Shown one piece after another: positions 26,081 through 33,938 of a stretch of 64,000 bases of DNA (positions are counted from its first letter, which is position 1; each line of letters starts with the position of its first letter). Source of the stretch: Corynebacterium marinum DSM 44953 (GTDB taxonomy: Bacteria; Actinomycetota; Actinomycetes; Mycobacteriales; Mycobacteriaceae); the NCBI RefSeq assembly GCF_000835165.1, contig NZ_CP007790.1, positions 1,116,001-1,180,000 on the forward strand. Direction: 5' to 3'. Under the pieces are notes generated by a model. It saw nothing but the letters and a program-made list of their open reading frames with translations. It searched no databases and had not been told where the DNA came from. Both the position numbers and the translations under genes were made by a program.

Positions 26081-26827
26081 GTGCCAGCCGAACTTCTCCT
26101 CATTTTCCTCATCGTCGCCGTCGGTTCCGCCATGCAGCGGATCTCCGGCATGGGCCTGGGCCTGATCGCCGGCCCGGTGCTCGCCGTGACGATGGGTCCG
26201 GTCGAGGGCATCCTCGTGGTCAACGTGCTGGCGTTCTTCAACGCAGCTGCCACGACCGCCACCGTCCGCGAGTACGTCGACTGGCGCAAGTTCGCCGTCA
26301 TCGCCTCGGTCCTCGTCGTCGGCGCCGTGCCGGCCGCCCTCCTGGTGCGCGAGGTCTCCGGCTCCCTCCTCCAGGCCTTGGTGGGCAGCCTGCTCCTCAT
26401 CGCCCTGGCGGTGACCACCTTCGGCAAGAAGTACATCCCCCGCGCCGAGGGCACCGTCCCGGCGGTCGTCGCCGGCATCGCGGGCGGCTTCATGAACACC
26501 CTCGCCGGCATCGCCGGACCGGCGATCACCGTGTACGCGCAGGCGTCCCGCTGGCCGCAGCAGTCCTTCGCCGCCACACTCCAGCCGATCTTCATGGTGG
26601 CCGGCGCGCTCTCCTTCATCACCAAGATCCTTTCGGGCGCCGGGTCACTCACCGACACCGACTGGCTCATCTGGCCCGTCGGCCTCCTGGGCATGGCCCT
26701 CGGCCTGTGGGTCGGTGTCCGGCTCAGTGAGAAGGTCAGCCGACCACGGGCACGCAACATCGCCCTCGTCCTCGCCTCCGCCGGCGGCGTCACCGCCCTC
26801 GTCCGCGGTGTCTCGGGTCTGCTCTAA
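26081..26827 (+). CDS. TauE/SafE-family membrane transporter
   Basis: The 248-residue protein has about seven to eight hydrophobic segments and the TauE/SafE arrangement of two similar halves ('GMGLGLIAGPVLAVTMGP' in the first, 'AGGFMNTLAGIAGPAITVYA' in the second). Members export sulfite, sulfoacetate or other organic anions; the substrate here is unknown. The start is GTG, 6 nt after a TAGTCT box, suggesting leaderless expression. The last 183 bases are overlapped by the open frame of the opposing DUF222 gene. Confidence 0.8.
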   Translation: MPAELLLIFLIVAVGSAMQRISGMGLGLIAGPVLAVTMGPVEGILVVNVLAFFNAAATTATVREYVDWRKFAVIASVLVVGAVPAALLVREVSGSLLQALVGSLLLIALAVTTFGKKYIPRAEGTVPAVVAGIAGGFMNTLAGIAGPAITVYAQASRWPQQSFAATLQPIFMVAGALSFITKILSGAGSLTDTDWLIWPVGLLGMALGLWVGVRLSEKVSRPRARNIALVLASAGGVTALVRGVSGLL

Positions 26828-27976
26828 CAGCTCATCCCTGGCCCGCTTCCGGGCCTGTGCCGCCTGCCGGGCGCGCTGGTTGCGGGCGTCGCGGCGCTGC
26901 ACGAAGGTCTGCACCCACCGCCTGGAATCCGCGGCGAGCGGCCCCTCCGGGAGGTCCTCGACCCAGATGCCGTTGGGCAGCAGCCAGATGACGTGGCCGG
27001 TGACCGCGTCGAGGACGTAGCGGATGTGGCCGGCGGTCTTGAGGTTGTGGTGGTGCCGGCACAGGTTGACCAGGTTGCCGGCCGAGGTCGTGCCGCCGTC
27101 GGCGTGGTTGAGCATGTGGTCGTTGTCGCAGAACTGCGCCGCCACGGAGCAGCCCGGGTAGCGGCAGACGCCGTCCCGGCCCTCGATGAGCGCCTCCAGG
27201 AGCGCCGGGGTCTGGTACGCGCCGGTGCTGGTCTCCGCAGCGGCGTCCAGGTCGCGGACGGTTGAGACCTTCGCCAGCCACTCCGCGGCCCGCTCGGGGT
27301 TGAGCCATCCGGCGCGGGGCAGATGCACGGGGGCCTCCGCCACGTCGTGCGCCCGGTAGAGGTTCAGGTGGACTTTTACACCCGCGTCCTCACCGGTGAG
27401 CAGGAGCGCATGCGCCGCCGCGTGGCCGATCTTGCGTTCCTTGGCCAGGGCCCGCACGCGGGCGTCGATGGCGGCTGCGGTGGGGACGTCGAAACGCGCG
27501 AAGAGGTCGGCGGTGCCGTTGTCGTGAATCTTCATGGAGTAGGTCGTGCTGGGCAGTTCCGGGTCCTCCTCGTCGGTGGCGAGGGAGGCGTCGAGCTCGT
27601 CGAGCAGAGCCTTGATCCTCTGGCGGATGGCCTTCGGCGACGGCAGCGGCTGGTTGGGGCGGGTGGCGGTGAGGTAGCGGGTCAGGCGGGCGTCGAGCTC
27701 CGGGAAATACGCCCGGTCGGCCATGGCGAGGGCTGATTCGATGGCGCGCAGCCGGGACATGTCCAGGTGGTGGAGCTGCTCCTGGTGGGCCCGCAGCGCG
27801 GGCAGTTCGTCGAGGGTGGACATGGCCATCAGGGCGAGTTCCACCGTGTGCCGGCCGAGGCCTGTGCTGCGGCTGATGGTGGCGTAGGTGACATCGCAGT
27901 CGACGGTCTCGTCGACCGTATCGGCGAGCATGCGCCAGAGACGGTAGGTGGCGCGGGTGACCTCGTGGGAGGCCAC
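26645..27976 (-). CDS. DUF222/HNH-endonuclease-domain protein, 5' end uncertain
   Basis: From the GTG at 27976 the frame encodes 443 residues. The DUF222 domain fills the N-terminal two thirds, and an HNH motif follows ('CRYPGCSVAAQFCDNDHMLN', then 'GNLVNLCRHHHNLKTAGH'). Such 13E12-type proteins are common repeats in actinobacterial genomes; their function is unproven. The same frame stays open upstream ('IRNYYSVNNPDDPHAVASHEV') but has no normal start codon before a stop. The well-placed ATG at 28031, behind GTGAGG, is in another frame. A 5' frameshift is therefore possible. The acidic C-terminal 60 residues run antisense into the TauE/SafE gene. Confidence 0.72.
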   Translation of the reverse strand: MASHEVTRATYRLWRMLADTVDETVDCDVTYATISRSTGLGRHTVELALMAMSTLDELPALRAHQEQLHHLDMSRLRAIESALAMADRAYFPELDARLTRYLTATRPNQPLPSPKAIRQRIKALLDELDASLATDEEDPELPSTTYSMKIHDNGTADLFARFDVPTAAAIDARVRALAKERKIGHAAAHALLLTGEDAGVKVHLNLYRAHDVAEAPVHLPRAGWLNPERAAEWLAKVSTVRDLDAAAETSTGAYQTPALLEALIEGRDGVCRYPGCSVAAQFCDNDHMLNHADGGTTSAGNLVNLCRHHHNLKTAGHIRYVLDAVTGHVIWLLPNGIWVEDLPEGPLAADSRRWVQTFVQRRDARNQRARQAAQARKRARDELLEQTRDTADEGGDAAGGGEDEGDVACPWSADLLTEPDTDPQAEGHAQEADGPDEPVGVGE

Positions 27977-28114
27977 GGCGTGGGGGTCGTCGGGATTGTT
28001 GACGGAGTAGTAGTTCCTGATCGGAGCTCATGTCCTCACGTGGCATCGGCGGTTCGATCGGCTGTTCGACACGCACGCTAGACCACGACCCCGACACGCC
28101 ACCCCCTTCCGGGG

Positions 28115-28807
28115 TTAACCCCGGCCCAGGTAGGGCATCCCGGCGGCGGTCACGGTCACCTGGTCCACGCTGACGTCGGCGGGCATGGAGGCCACCGCCA
28201 CCAGCAGACGTGCGGCCTCGGCGGCATCGAACATGGGCTCGGAGCCGGTGAAGGAACCCAGCAGGGCGGTGCGGGCATTGCCGATGTCCAGTTCCGTCGC
28301 GGTGATCCCGTAGGGGCGGCCGTCCAGGGACGTGGACACCGTCAGGCTGGCCACCGCCGCCTTCGACGCCGCGTACGCCGCGACGCCCGCACGCGGGGAG
28401 TGGCCCGCGATGGAGCCGTTGTTGATGATCCGCCCGCCGCCGTTGGCGGCCATCCACTCGAAGGCCTGCTGCGTGCACAGGAAGGTGCCGGTGATGTTCG
28501 TGTCGAAGGTGGCCCGCCACTCGGCCGGGGGGACCGTGTGCAGCTCGCCGGTGGGGCCCGGCACCCCGGCGTTGTTGACCAGCAGGTCCAGTCGCCCGTA
28601 GTGCCCGGTGACCTCCCGGAAGGCGGCGGCCACGCTGGCCTCGTCGGAGATGTCGCAGGGCACGGCCAGCCCGCACCCCGTCTCCTCCAACGTCTTCCGG
28701 GTGCGGCCCAGGAGGGCGAGGTCCCAGCCGTCGGCGGCCAACGCCCGGGCGAACATGCGGCCGAGGCCGGCACCGGCCCCGGTGACTACTGCAACCTTCT
28801 TGTCCAT
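28115..28807 (-). CDS. Short-chain dehydrogenase/reductase
   Basis: The 230-residue protein is a classical SDR. The cofactor motif is 'VVTGAGAGLGRMFARAL', the structural motif is 'LLVNNAGVPG', and the catalytic set is Ser in 'NNGSIAGHSP' with Tyr and Lys in 'AAYAASKAAV'. The substrate cannot be named. A TACGAT box ends 6 nt before the ATG, so the mRNA is likely leaderless. Its -10 box overlaps that of the divergent TIM-barrel gene. Confidence 0.88.
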   Translation of the reverse strand: MDKKVAVVTGAGAGLGRMFARALAADGWDLALLGRTRKTLEETGCGLAVPCDISDEASVAAAFREVTGHYGRLDLLVNNAGVPGPTGELHTVPPAEWRATFDTNITGTFLCTQQAFEWMAANGGGRIINNGSIAGHSPRAGVAAYAASKAAVASLTVSTSLDGRPYGITATELDIGNARTALLGSFTGSEPMFDAAEAARLLVAVASMPADVSVDQVTVTAAGMPYLGRG

Positions 28808-28830
28808 GCGCCCATCGTAGAGTGGGCGGT

Positions 28831-29499
28831 GTGATCACTGCGATGAACTGCTCCATCGGCCGCGCGAGCCTCACAGAAGGCCTCGACGCCGCCACTACGC
28901 CCGCCGTCGAACTCTGGTGGCCCTTCGCCGTCCCCGATCCCTCCCGCGCGGAGATCGACGCCGTCGTCGCCGAGCTGAGGAAACGGGACCTCACCCTGGT
29001 GGCGCTGAACATGTTCGGCGGGGACCTGGCGAAAGGCGACCGCGGAATCCTCCACGAACGCGACATGCCGGCCGCGCATATCGACGCCGTCGAACGCTTC
29101 CACGACCTCACCGGCGTCCCGCGCTTCAACCTGCTCGTCGGCCGCGGCGGGCCGCAGCTCACGGCCGCGCAGGTGGACAGGTTCGGGGCGGTGGCCGGCG
29201 ACGTCGAAAAGCGGTTCGGGGGAGTGGCGATGATCGAGCCGCTCTCCGGCGCCGCGGACTACCCCGTGAAGTCGCTTGCCGACGCCGCGCTGCTCCCCGG
29301 CGCCCTACTGCTCGACCTGTACCACCTCGCCGTCAACGGCCCGGTGGACCTCACGGGTGTCATGCCCGAGCACGTGCAGGTCGCGGACAGCCCGGGGCGA
29401 GGTGCCCCGGGCACGGGCACCCTTCCGCTGGCGGAATGGGTGCGGCAGCTCCGCGGCGCCGGCTACGAGGGGCACGTCGCGGGGGAGTGGCTGCCCTGA
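28831..29499 (+). CDS. TIM-barrel sugar isomerase/epimerase family protein (hydroxypyruvate-isomerase-like)
   Basis: The 222-residue protein resembles the xylose-isomerase-like TIM-barrel family, including hydroxypyruvate isomerase Hyi. Signs are 'AVELWWPF' near the first strands, 'LTLVALNMFGGDLAKGDRGI', 'MIEPLSG' and 'LLDLYHLAVNG', with 'HVQVADSPGRGAPGTG' carrying the metal-site residues. GTG 28831 is chosen because TAGAGT at 28818-28823 ends 7 nt before it. The NUDIX gene starts at its stop codon (TGATG). Confidence 0.78.
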   Translation: MITAMNCSIGRASLTEGLDAATTPAVELWWPFAVPDPSRAEIDAVVAELRKRDLTLVALNMFGGDLAKGDRGILHERDMPAAHIDAVERFHDLTGVPRFNLLVGRGGPQLTAAQVDRFGAVAGDVEKRFGGVAMIEPLSGAADYPVKSLADAALLPGALLLDLYHLAVNGPVDLTGVMPEHVQVADSPGRGAPGTGTLPLAEWVRQLRGAGYEGHVAGEWLP

Positions 29500-30023
29500 T
29501 GGAGATGTGGGACCTCTACGACGTCGACCGCATACCCACCGGGGGAACCGTCCGGCGGCAGAACGGCCTGCCGGAGGGGCAGCTGCACGTCGTGGTGCAC
29601 GTGTGCCTGTTCGACGAGGCGGGAAGGCTGCTCATCCAGCGCAGGGACGAGGGCAAGCAGAACTGGCCGGGGCTGTGGGACTTCAGCGTCGGCGGCAGCG
29701 TCCACGCGGGGGAGACCAGCCGCGCGGGCGCCGTCCGCGAGGTGAGGGAGGAGCTGGGCCTTGAGCTGGATCTCGCCCGCCCCAGCTTCACCTTCAACTT
29801 CCAATACGGCTTCGACGACTTCTATCTCCTGCGCACCAACGCCGCCCTGTCCGACCTCGCCGTCCCCAACGACGAGGTCGCCGAGGTCCGCTGGGCGGAT
29901 CTCGGCGAGGTGCTGCAGCTGCTGCGCTCCGGCCGGTTCATCAACTACCGGGAGCCGGTGGTGCGCTTCGTCTTCGACTTCCTCGACCAGCGCAACATCT
30001 TCGACCTCCGGCAGGGCATCTAG
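29499..30023 (+). CDS. NUDIX hydrolase
   Basis: The 174-residue protein has a complete NUDIX box, '[20 protein letters not shown]' followed by LG. The N-terminus ('[20 protein letters not shown]', then '[18 protein letters not shown]') is like that of YfcD/isopentenyl-diphosphate-isomerase-type NUDIX enzymes. The substrate is unknown. Its ATG shares the A of the preceding TGA, so it is coupled to the TIM-barrel gene. The stop overlaps the stop of the convergent ABC ATPase gene. Confidence 0.87.
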   Translation: MEMWDLYDVDRIPTGGTVRRQNGLPEGQLHVVVHVCLFDEAGRLLIQRRDEGKQNWPGLWDFSVGGSVHAGETSRAGAVREVREELGLELDLARPSFTFNFQYGFDDFYLLRTNAALSDLAVPNDEVAEVRWADLGEVLQLLRSGRFINYREPVVRFVFDFLDQRNIFDLRQGI

Positions 30024-30784
30024 AACAGGGAGGACAGGAACGCGCGGGTGCGGCCCTCCCGCGGGTTGTCCAGCACCTCGGCGGGCGGCCCCGCCTCGAC
30101 CACCCGGCCGCCGTCCATGAACACCACTGTGTCGGCGACCTCGCGGGCGAAACCCATCTCGTGGGTGACCACGAGCATGGTCATGCCGTCGTCGGCCAGC
30201 TTGCGCATGACGCGCAGCACCTCACCGACCAGCTCGGGGTCGAGGGCGGAGGTGGGTTCGTCGAAGAGCATGAGCTTCGGTTCCATGGCGACGGCGCGGG
30301 CGATGGCCACCCGCTGCTGCTGGCCGCCGGAGAGCTGCACGGGGTAGGCGTTGGCCTTGTGAGCCAGGCCGACGTCGTCGAGAAGCTCCATGGCGCGCTC
30401 TCGGGCCTGTGCGGACGGGACGCCCTTGACGTGCACCGGCGCCTCCATGATGTTCTCCAGGGCGGTGCGGTGCGGGAAGAGGTTGAACTGCTGGAAGACC
30501 ATGCCGATGTCGGCGCGCTGCCTGGCGGCGTCCTTCTCGGAGATTTCGTGGAGCACGCCGTCGCGCTCGCGATAGCCGATGAGGCCACCGTCGACGTAGA
30601 GGCGCCCGGCGGTGACTTTCTCCAGGTGGTTGACGCAGCGCAGGAACGTGGACTTGCCGGAACCGGAGGGGCCGATGAGACAGGTGACCTCGCCCTTGCG
30701 CACCTGCAGGTCGATGCCCTTGAGCACCTCGAGCTGGCCGAAGGACTTGCACACCTGCTGGGCGTCGATCATCAGGTCGGTCAT
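30020..30784 (-). CDS. Amino-acid ABC transporter ATPase
   Basis: The 254-residue protein is a GlnQ/ArtP-type ATPase. Walker A is '[15 protein letters not shown]', the Q-loop '[11 protein letters not shown]', the signature '[15 protein letters not shown]', Walker B '[14 protein letters not shown]' and the switch His is in 'VVTHEMGFA'. It energises uptake with the permease and binding protein encoded just upstream. Its ATG overlaps the permease stop by 4 nt. Confidence 0.95.
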   Translation of the reverse strand: MTDLMIDAQQVCKSFGQLEVLKGIDLQVRKGEVTCLIGPSGSGKSTFLRCVNHLEKVTAGRLYVDGGLIGYRERDGVLHEISEKDAARQRADIGMVFQQFNLFPHRTALENIMEAPVHVKGVPSAQARERAMELLDDVGLAHKANAYPVQLSGGQQQRVAIARAVAMEPKLMLFDEPTSALDPELVGEVLRVMRKLADDGMTMLVVTHEMGFAREVADTVVFMDGGRVVEAGPPAEVLDNPREGRTRAFLSSLF

Positions 30785-31686
30785 GGGGTCTCCTTCACGG
30801 TGACGTTGCCGGGGATGGTGCCCTCGGCGTCGGCGAGCGAGGCGAGCTGTCGGGCGGTGAGTTCGCGGCGCGCACCCTTCTCGAAGTGCTTCTCCAGGTA
30901 GTGCTGGCCCACCATCAGCAGCGAGGTGACGGCCAGGTACCAGGTGGCGGCGACCAGGAGCATCGGCACCGGCTCGAAGAGCGCGGCGGCGATGTCCATG
31001 GATCGGCCGTAGAGCTCCAGCGTGTACGGGATGGCGACCACCAGCGAGGTGGTCTTGAGCATGGAGATCAACTCGTTGCCCGTCGGCGGGATGATGATGC
31101 GCATCGCCTGCGGCAGGACCGTGCGGCGCATCGTCATCCCCCAGCTCATGCCCAGGGCCTTCGACGCCTCCATCTGGCCCTCCGGCACGGACGAGATGCC
31201 GGAGCGGACGATCTCGGCCATGTACGCGGCCTCGTTGAGGCCCAGGCCCAGGACGGCCAGCAGGAAGGCGTTCCTCAGCAGCGGTTCCAGCTCCACCTCG
31301 GCGAAGCCGACGTTGATGGTCTGGTATAGGGATCCGAGCAGGCCCCAGAACACCAGCTGCACGTAGACCGGGGTGCCGCGGAAGATCCACAGGTACACCC
31401 ATGCCACGCCGCGCAGCACGGGGTTGGGCGACATCCGCATGACGGCCAGGGTGGCGCCGAGGGCGACGCCGATCAGCATCGCCAGGACGGTCAACGCCAG
31501 GGTGTGCAGGGCGGCGGTGGCGACCCGGGTGTCGAAGAGGTAGGCGCGGTAGGTGTCCCAGCCGTAGGCCTCGTTGGTCAGCGCGCCGATCACGAACCAG
31601 GCCGACAGGCCCAGCACGATCGCCGCGAGGACCCAGCGTCCCGGGTGGCGCAGCGGTTTCGCCTGGATGGGGGCGGGGGTGGTCAT
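30781..31686 (-). CDS. Amino-acid ABC transporter permease
   Basis: The 301-residue membrane protein belongs to the HisM/GlnP permease family. The first 60 residues hold one hydrophobic segment, then comes the conserved core with the EAA loop '[20 protein letters not shown]'. The blocks '[20 protein letters not shown]' and '[20 protein letters not shown]' are typical. A single permease gene suggests a homodimeric transmembrane part. ATG 31686 overlaps the binding-protein stop by 4 nt. Confidence 0.93.
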   Translation of the reverse strand: MTTPAPIQAKPLRHPGRWVLAAIVLGLSAWFVIGALTNEAYGWDTYRAYLFDTRVATAALHTLALTVLAMLIGVALGATLAVMRMSPNPVLRGVAWVYLWIFRGTPVYVQLVFWGLLGSLYQTINVGFAEVELEPLLRNAFLLAVLGLGLNEAAYMAEIVRSGISSVPEGQMEASKALGMSWGMTMRRTVLPQAMRIIIPPTGNELISMLKTTSLVVAIPYTLELYGRSMDIAAALFEPVPMLLVAATWYLAVTSLLMVGQHYLEKHFEKGARRELTARQLASLADAEGTIPGNVTVKETP

Positions 31687-32576
31687 GCGTCGGGCTCCTT
31701 CTCGTTGATCATGGCCTGCTCGACCAGCCCGGTCTCCACGCCCCACTGGGCGAGGATGCGCTGATAGTCGCCGGTGTCGATGAGGTGCTGCAGGGCGGCT
31801 GCCATGGCCGGGCCGAGCGGGGAATCCTTCGGCACGGCCCAGCCGTAGGGGGCGGCGGCGAACATGTCGCCGGTCAGTTCCAGTTCCCCGTCGGAACGGG
31901 CGACGGCCCACGCGGTGACGGGGGAGTCGGCGGACAGGGCGTCGGCGCGCCCGATGAGTGCGGAGAGCGCGGCGTTGTCGGAGGTGTCGTAGGAGAGGAT
32001 GGTGACGGGCTCTTCGCCGGCGGCCTCGCAGGCCTCCGACTTCGGCCGGACGTCGTCGGTCTCGGAGACGGTGGTGCGCTGCACGGCCACGGTCAGCCCG
32101 CAGGGGTGCTCCGGGTCGACGTTTCCGCCCGCCGGCTGCGCCCACTGGATACCGGCGTAGAGGAAGTTGACGAAGTCGACGGTCCGGCGGCGTTCCTCGT
32201 TGTCCGTGAACCCCGAGACCCCCACGTCGACGGTGCCGGCCTGCACCGCCGGGATGATCATGGCGAAGTCCTGCTCAACGGGCTCGAACTCCAGGCCCAT
32301 CACCGCCGCGACGGCGCGGGCGAGGTCGATCTCCATGCCGACGATCGATCCGCCGGAATCCTTCACCTCGAAGGGCGCGAAGGGCGGGTTGGTGCCGCCC
32401 GAGAGAACACCGTCGGCGGCCACGGATTCCGGCACCATGGCGGAGATCTCCGGCACGGCGTCCGGGGTGATCCGGGTCCATCCCTCGGGATGGACCTCCT
32501 CCACGTTGGTCACGCAGGCGCTCATGCTTATCGACGCCGCCGCGATCGCCGCCAGCGCGCTCAAGCGGCGGCGCAT
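31683..32576 (-). CDS. Solute-binding lipoprotein of the amino-acid ABC transporter
   Basis: The 297-residue protein starts with a signal peptide ending in the lipobox 'SMSAC', so it is membrane-anchored. The rest is an SBP family 3 domain: '[20 protein letters not shown]', '[19 protein letters not shown]' and '[12 protein letters not shown]'. A polar amino acid is the probable ligand; its identity is unknown. A copy of the 11-mer repeat lies in the signal-peptide region (32526-32536). The ATG overlaps the TGA of the DUF368 gene (TGATG). Confidence 0.9.
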   Translation of the reverse strand: MRRRLSALAAIAAASISMSACVTNVEEVHPEGWTRITPDAVPEISAMVPESVAADGVLSGGTNPPFAPFEVKDSGGSIVGMEIDLARAVAAVMGLEFEPVEQDFAMIIPAVQAGTVDVGVSGFTDNEERRRTVDFVNFLYAGIQWAQPAGGNVDPEHPCGLTVAVQRTTVSETDDVRPKSEACEAAGEEPVTILSYDTSDNAALSALIGRADALSADSPVTAWAVARSDGELELTGDMFAAAPYGWAVPKDSPLGPAMAAALQHLIDTGDYQRILAQWGVETGLVEQAMINEKEPDA

Positions 32577-33493
32577 CACGCCGGCAGGATTTCTGCGATG
32601 ATTTCGGACTCGCGGCGGGTGGTGGCCACGCGGTCCGCGACGATGAAGACCGCCACGATCACGGCGCCCAGCACGACCAGTCCGACGATGGCCAGGACGT
32701 TGCCGCCCGGGGACAGCAGGTCGGCGGTGTCGGACTGCCACGGCCACAGGGAACGCAGCGACCCGAGCATGAGGCCCGCCATCAGCGTCAGAGAGATGGT
32801 GCGGTGCTTCTCCAGGGCCCAGGTGAGCACGCGGATGAACAGCGCGATGCCGACCAGAGCGCCGGCCATGAAGGTGAAGATCACCGGCCACTCACGGTCG
32901 GAGATGGCTCCCATGACCGGCGCGTACAGGCCGACGGCCAGCAGGAAGAAGGACCCCGAGACACCCGGGAGCACCAGAGCGCAGATAGCAATGGCGGCGG
33001 CGAGGAAGATTACGATCAACGGGGGGTTGTCCTGCGGCGCCGATGTCAGGCCGGTGCCGAAGAAGCTGATCAGCGCCGCCCCGAGGAACAGCGGAATGAC
33101 CAGCTTCCACTTCCGGCTGACGTCCTTCGGGTCCATCATCGCCACCGGAACCCAGATGGATACCGCCACCATGCCCATGAACAGGGCGCGGGCGTACTCG
33201 GGGGAGTTCTCCACGAAATCGTGCAGCACCGTCGACATGGTGAAGACCGCGGCGACCATGCCCACACCCACGGCGATGAGGAAGGGCCAGTCCACCGCCT
33301 TGAACTGCCGGCGGAACAGCTGGTTGCCGGTGTTCAGCGCACGTTCGTAGATGCCCACGACGAGTGCGACCGTGCCGCCGGAGATGCCCGGCACCAGTTC
33401 GGCCATGCCGATCAGCGCGCCGCGGACGATATTGGCCACGACGGACAGCGGGGTACGCGGCGTCTTGGCGGGGTAATGATGAGGGGTGGTCAT
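32576..33493 (-). CDS. DUF368 membrane protein (PopT-type polyprenyl-phosphate flippase)
   Basis: The 305-residue protein has the DUF368 signatures 'GALIGMAELVPGISGGTVAL' and 'LVLPGVSGSFFLLAVGLYAP', an internally duplicated re-entrant motif, with about eight hydrophobic segments. DUF368 proteins (PopT) are established as translocases returning undecaprenyl phosphate across the membrane for wall synthesis. In a corynebacterium decaprenyl phosphate would be the equivalent carrier (inference). It is the first gene of the operon with the ABC transporter. ATG 33493 is chosen over 33517 since the sequence GAGAAG lies just before it. Confidence 0.85.
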   Translation of the reverse strand: MTTPHHYPAKTPRTPLSVVANIVRGALIGMAELVPGISGGTVALVVGIYERALNTGNQLFRRQFKAVDWPFLIAVGVGMVAAVFTMSTVLHDFVENSPEYARALFMGMVAVSIWVPVAMMDPKDVSRKWKLVIPLFLGAALISFFGTGLTSAPQDNPPLIVIFLAAAIAICALVLPGVSGSFFLLAVGLYAPVMGAISDREWPVIFTFMAGALVGIALFIRVLTWALEKHRTISLTLMAGLMLGSLRSLWPWQSDTADLLSPGGNVLAIVGLVVLGAVIVAVFIVADRVATTRRESEIIAEILPA

Positions 33494-33557
33494 GGCTTCT
33501 CGGCGCACGCCTTCCATGATGAGTCGGCTCGAATTGTCAGCCCCTTACCTTACGGCA

Positions 33558-33827
33558 CTAACGCAGCGCCGCCGAGACGGCCTGAATGACGCTGCCCAGC
33601 ACCGCGACCCCGATGAAGCCGACCAGCCAGTCGCGGCCGATCAGCGCAGCGCCCTCCTTCATCTGTTCCTCCGACGGGTTGGAGGAGAGCAGCTGGGCTC
33701 CGGAGGAACCCAGGCGCATGTCGGCCGGAAGCTCGTTGAGCTGCGAGGAGGGGGTGGCCTGCACGGCAGGGACGACGCCCAGCGTGAGGGTGGCGGCAGT
33801 GCTCAGGGCAATGAAAGTACGGCGCAT
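33558..33827 (-). CDS. Small secreted/membrane protein of unknown function
   Basis: The 89-residue protein has a signal peptide ('RRTFIALSTAATLTLGVVPA', cleavage near 'VQA-TP'). A short polar middle follows, then a C-terminal hydrophobic segment ('WLVGFIGVAVLGSVIQAVSA'). Similar short proteins are common in corynebacteria and some insert into the cell envelope. I do not recognise the family. It is 64 nt upstream of the DUF368 operon on the same strand, with an AAGGA-like site before the ATG. Confidence 0.6.
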   Translation of the reverse strand: MRRTFIALSTAATLTLGVVPAVQATPSSQLNELPADMRLGSSGAQLLSSNPSEEQMKEGAALIGRDWLVGFIGVAVLGSVIQAVSAALR

Positions 33828-33938
33828 GTGGCGGAATCCTTGGTAGGTGGGAAACGGGACCCGTCCACTTTAACTGTCGATGCGCGGAAACTTCCGGCAA
33901 CGTCGGCGTTATGACGCGGGCGTCGATACGGTGGGATC

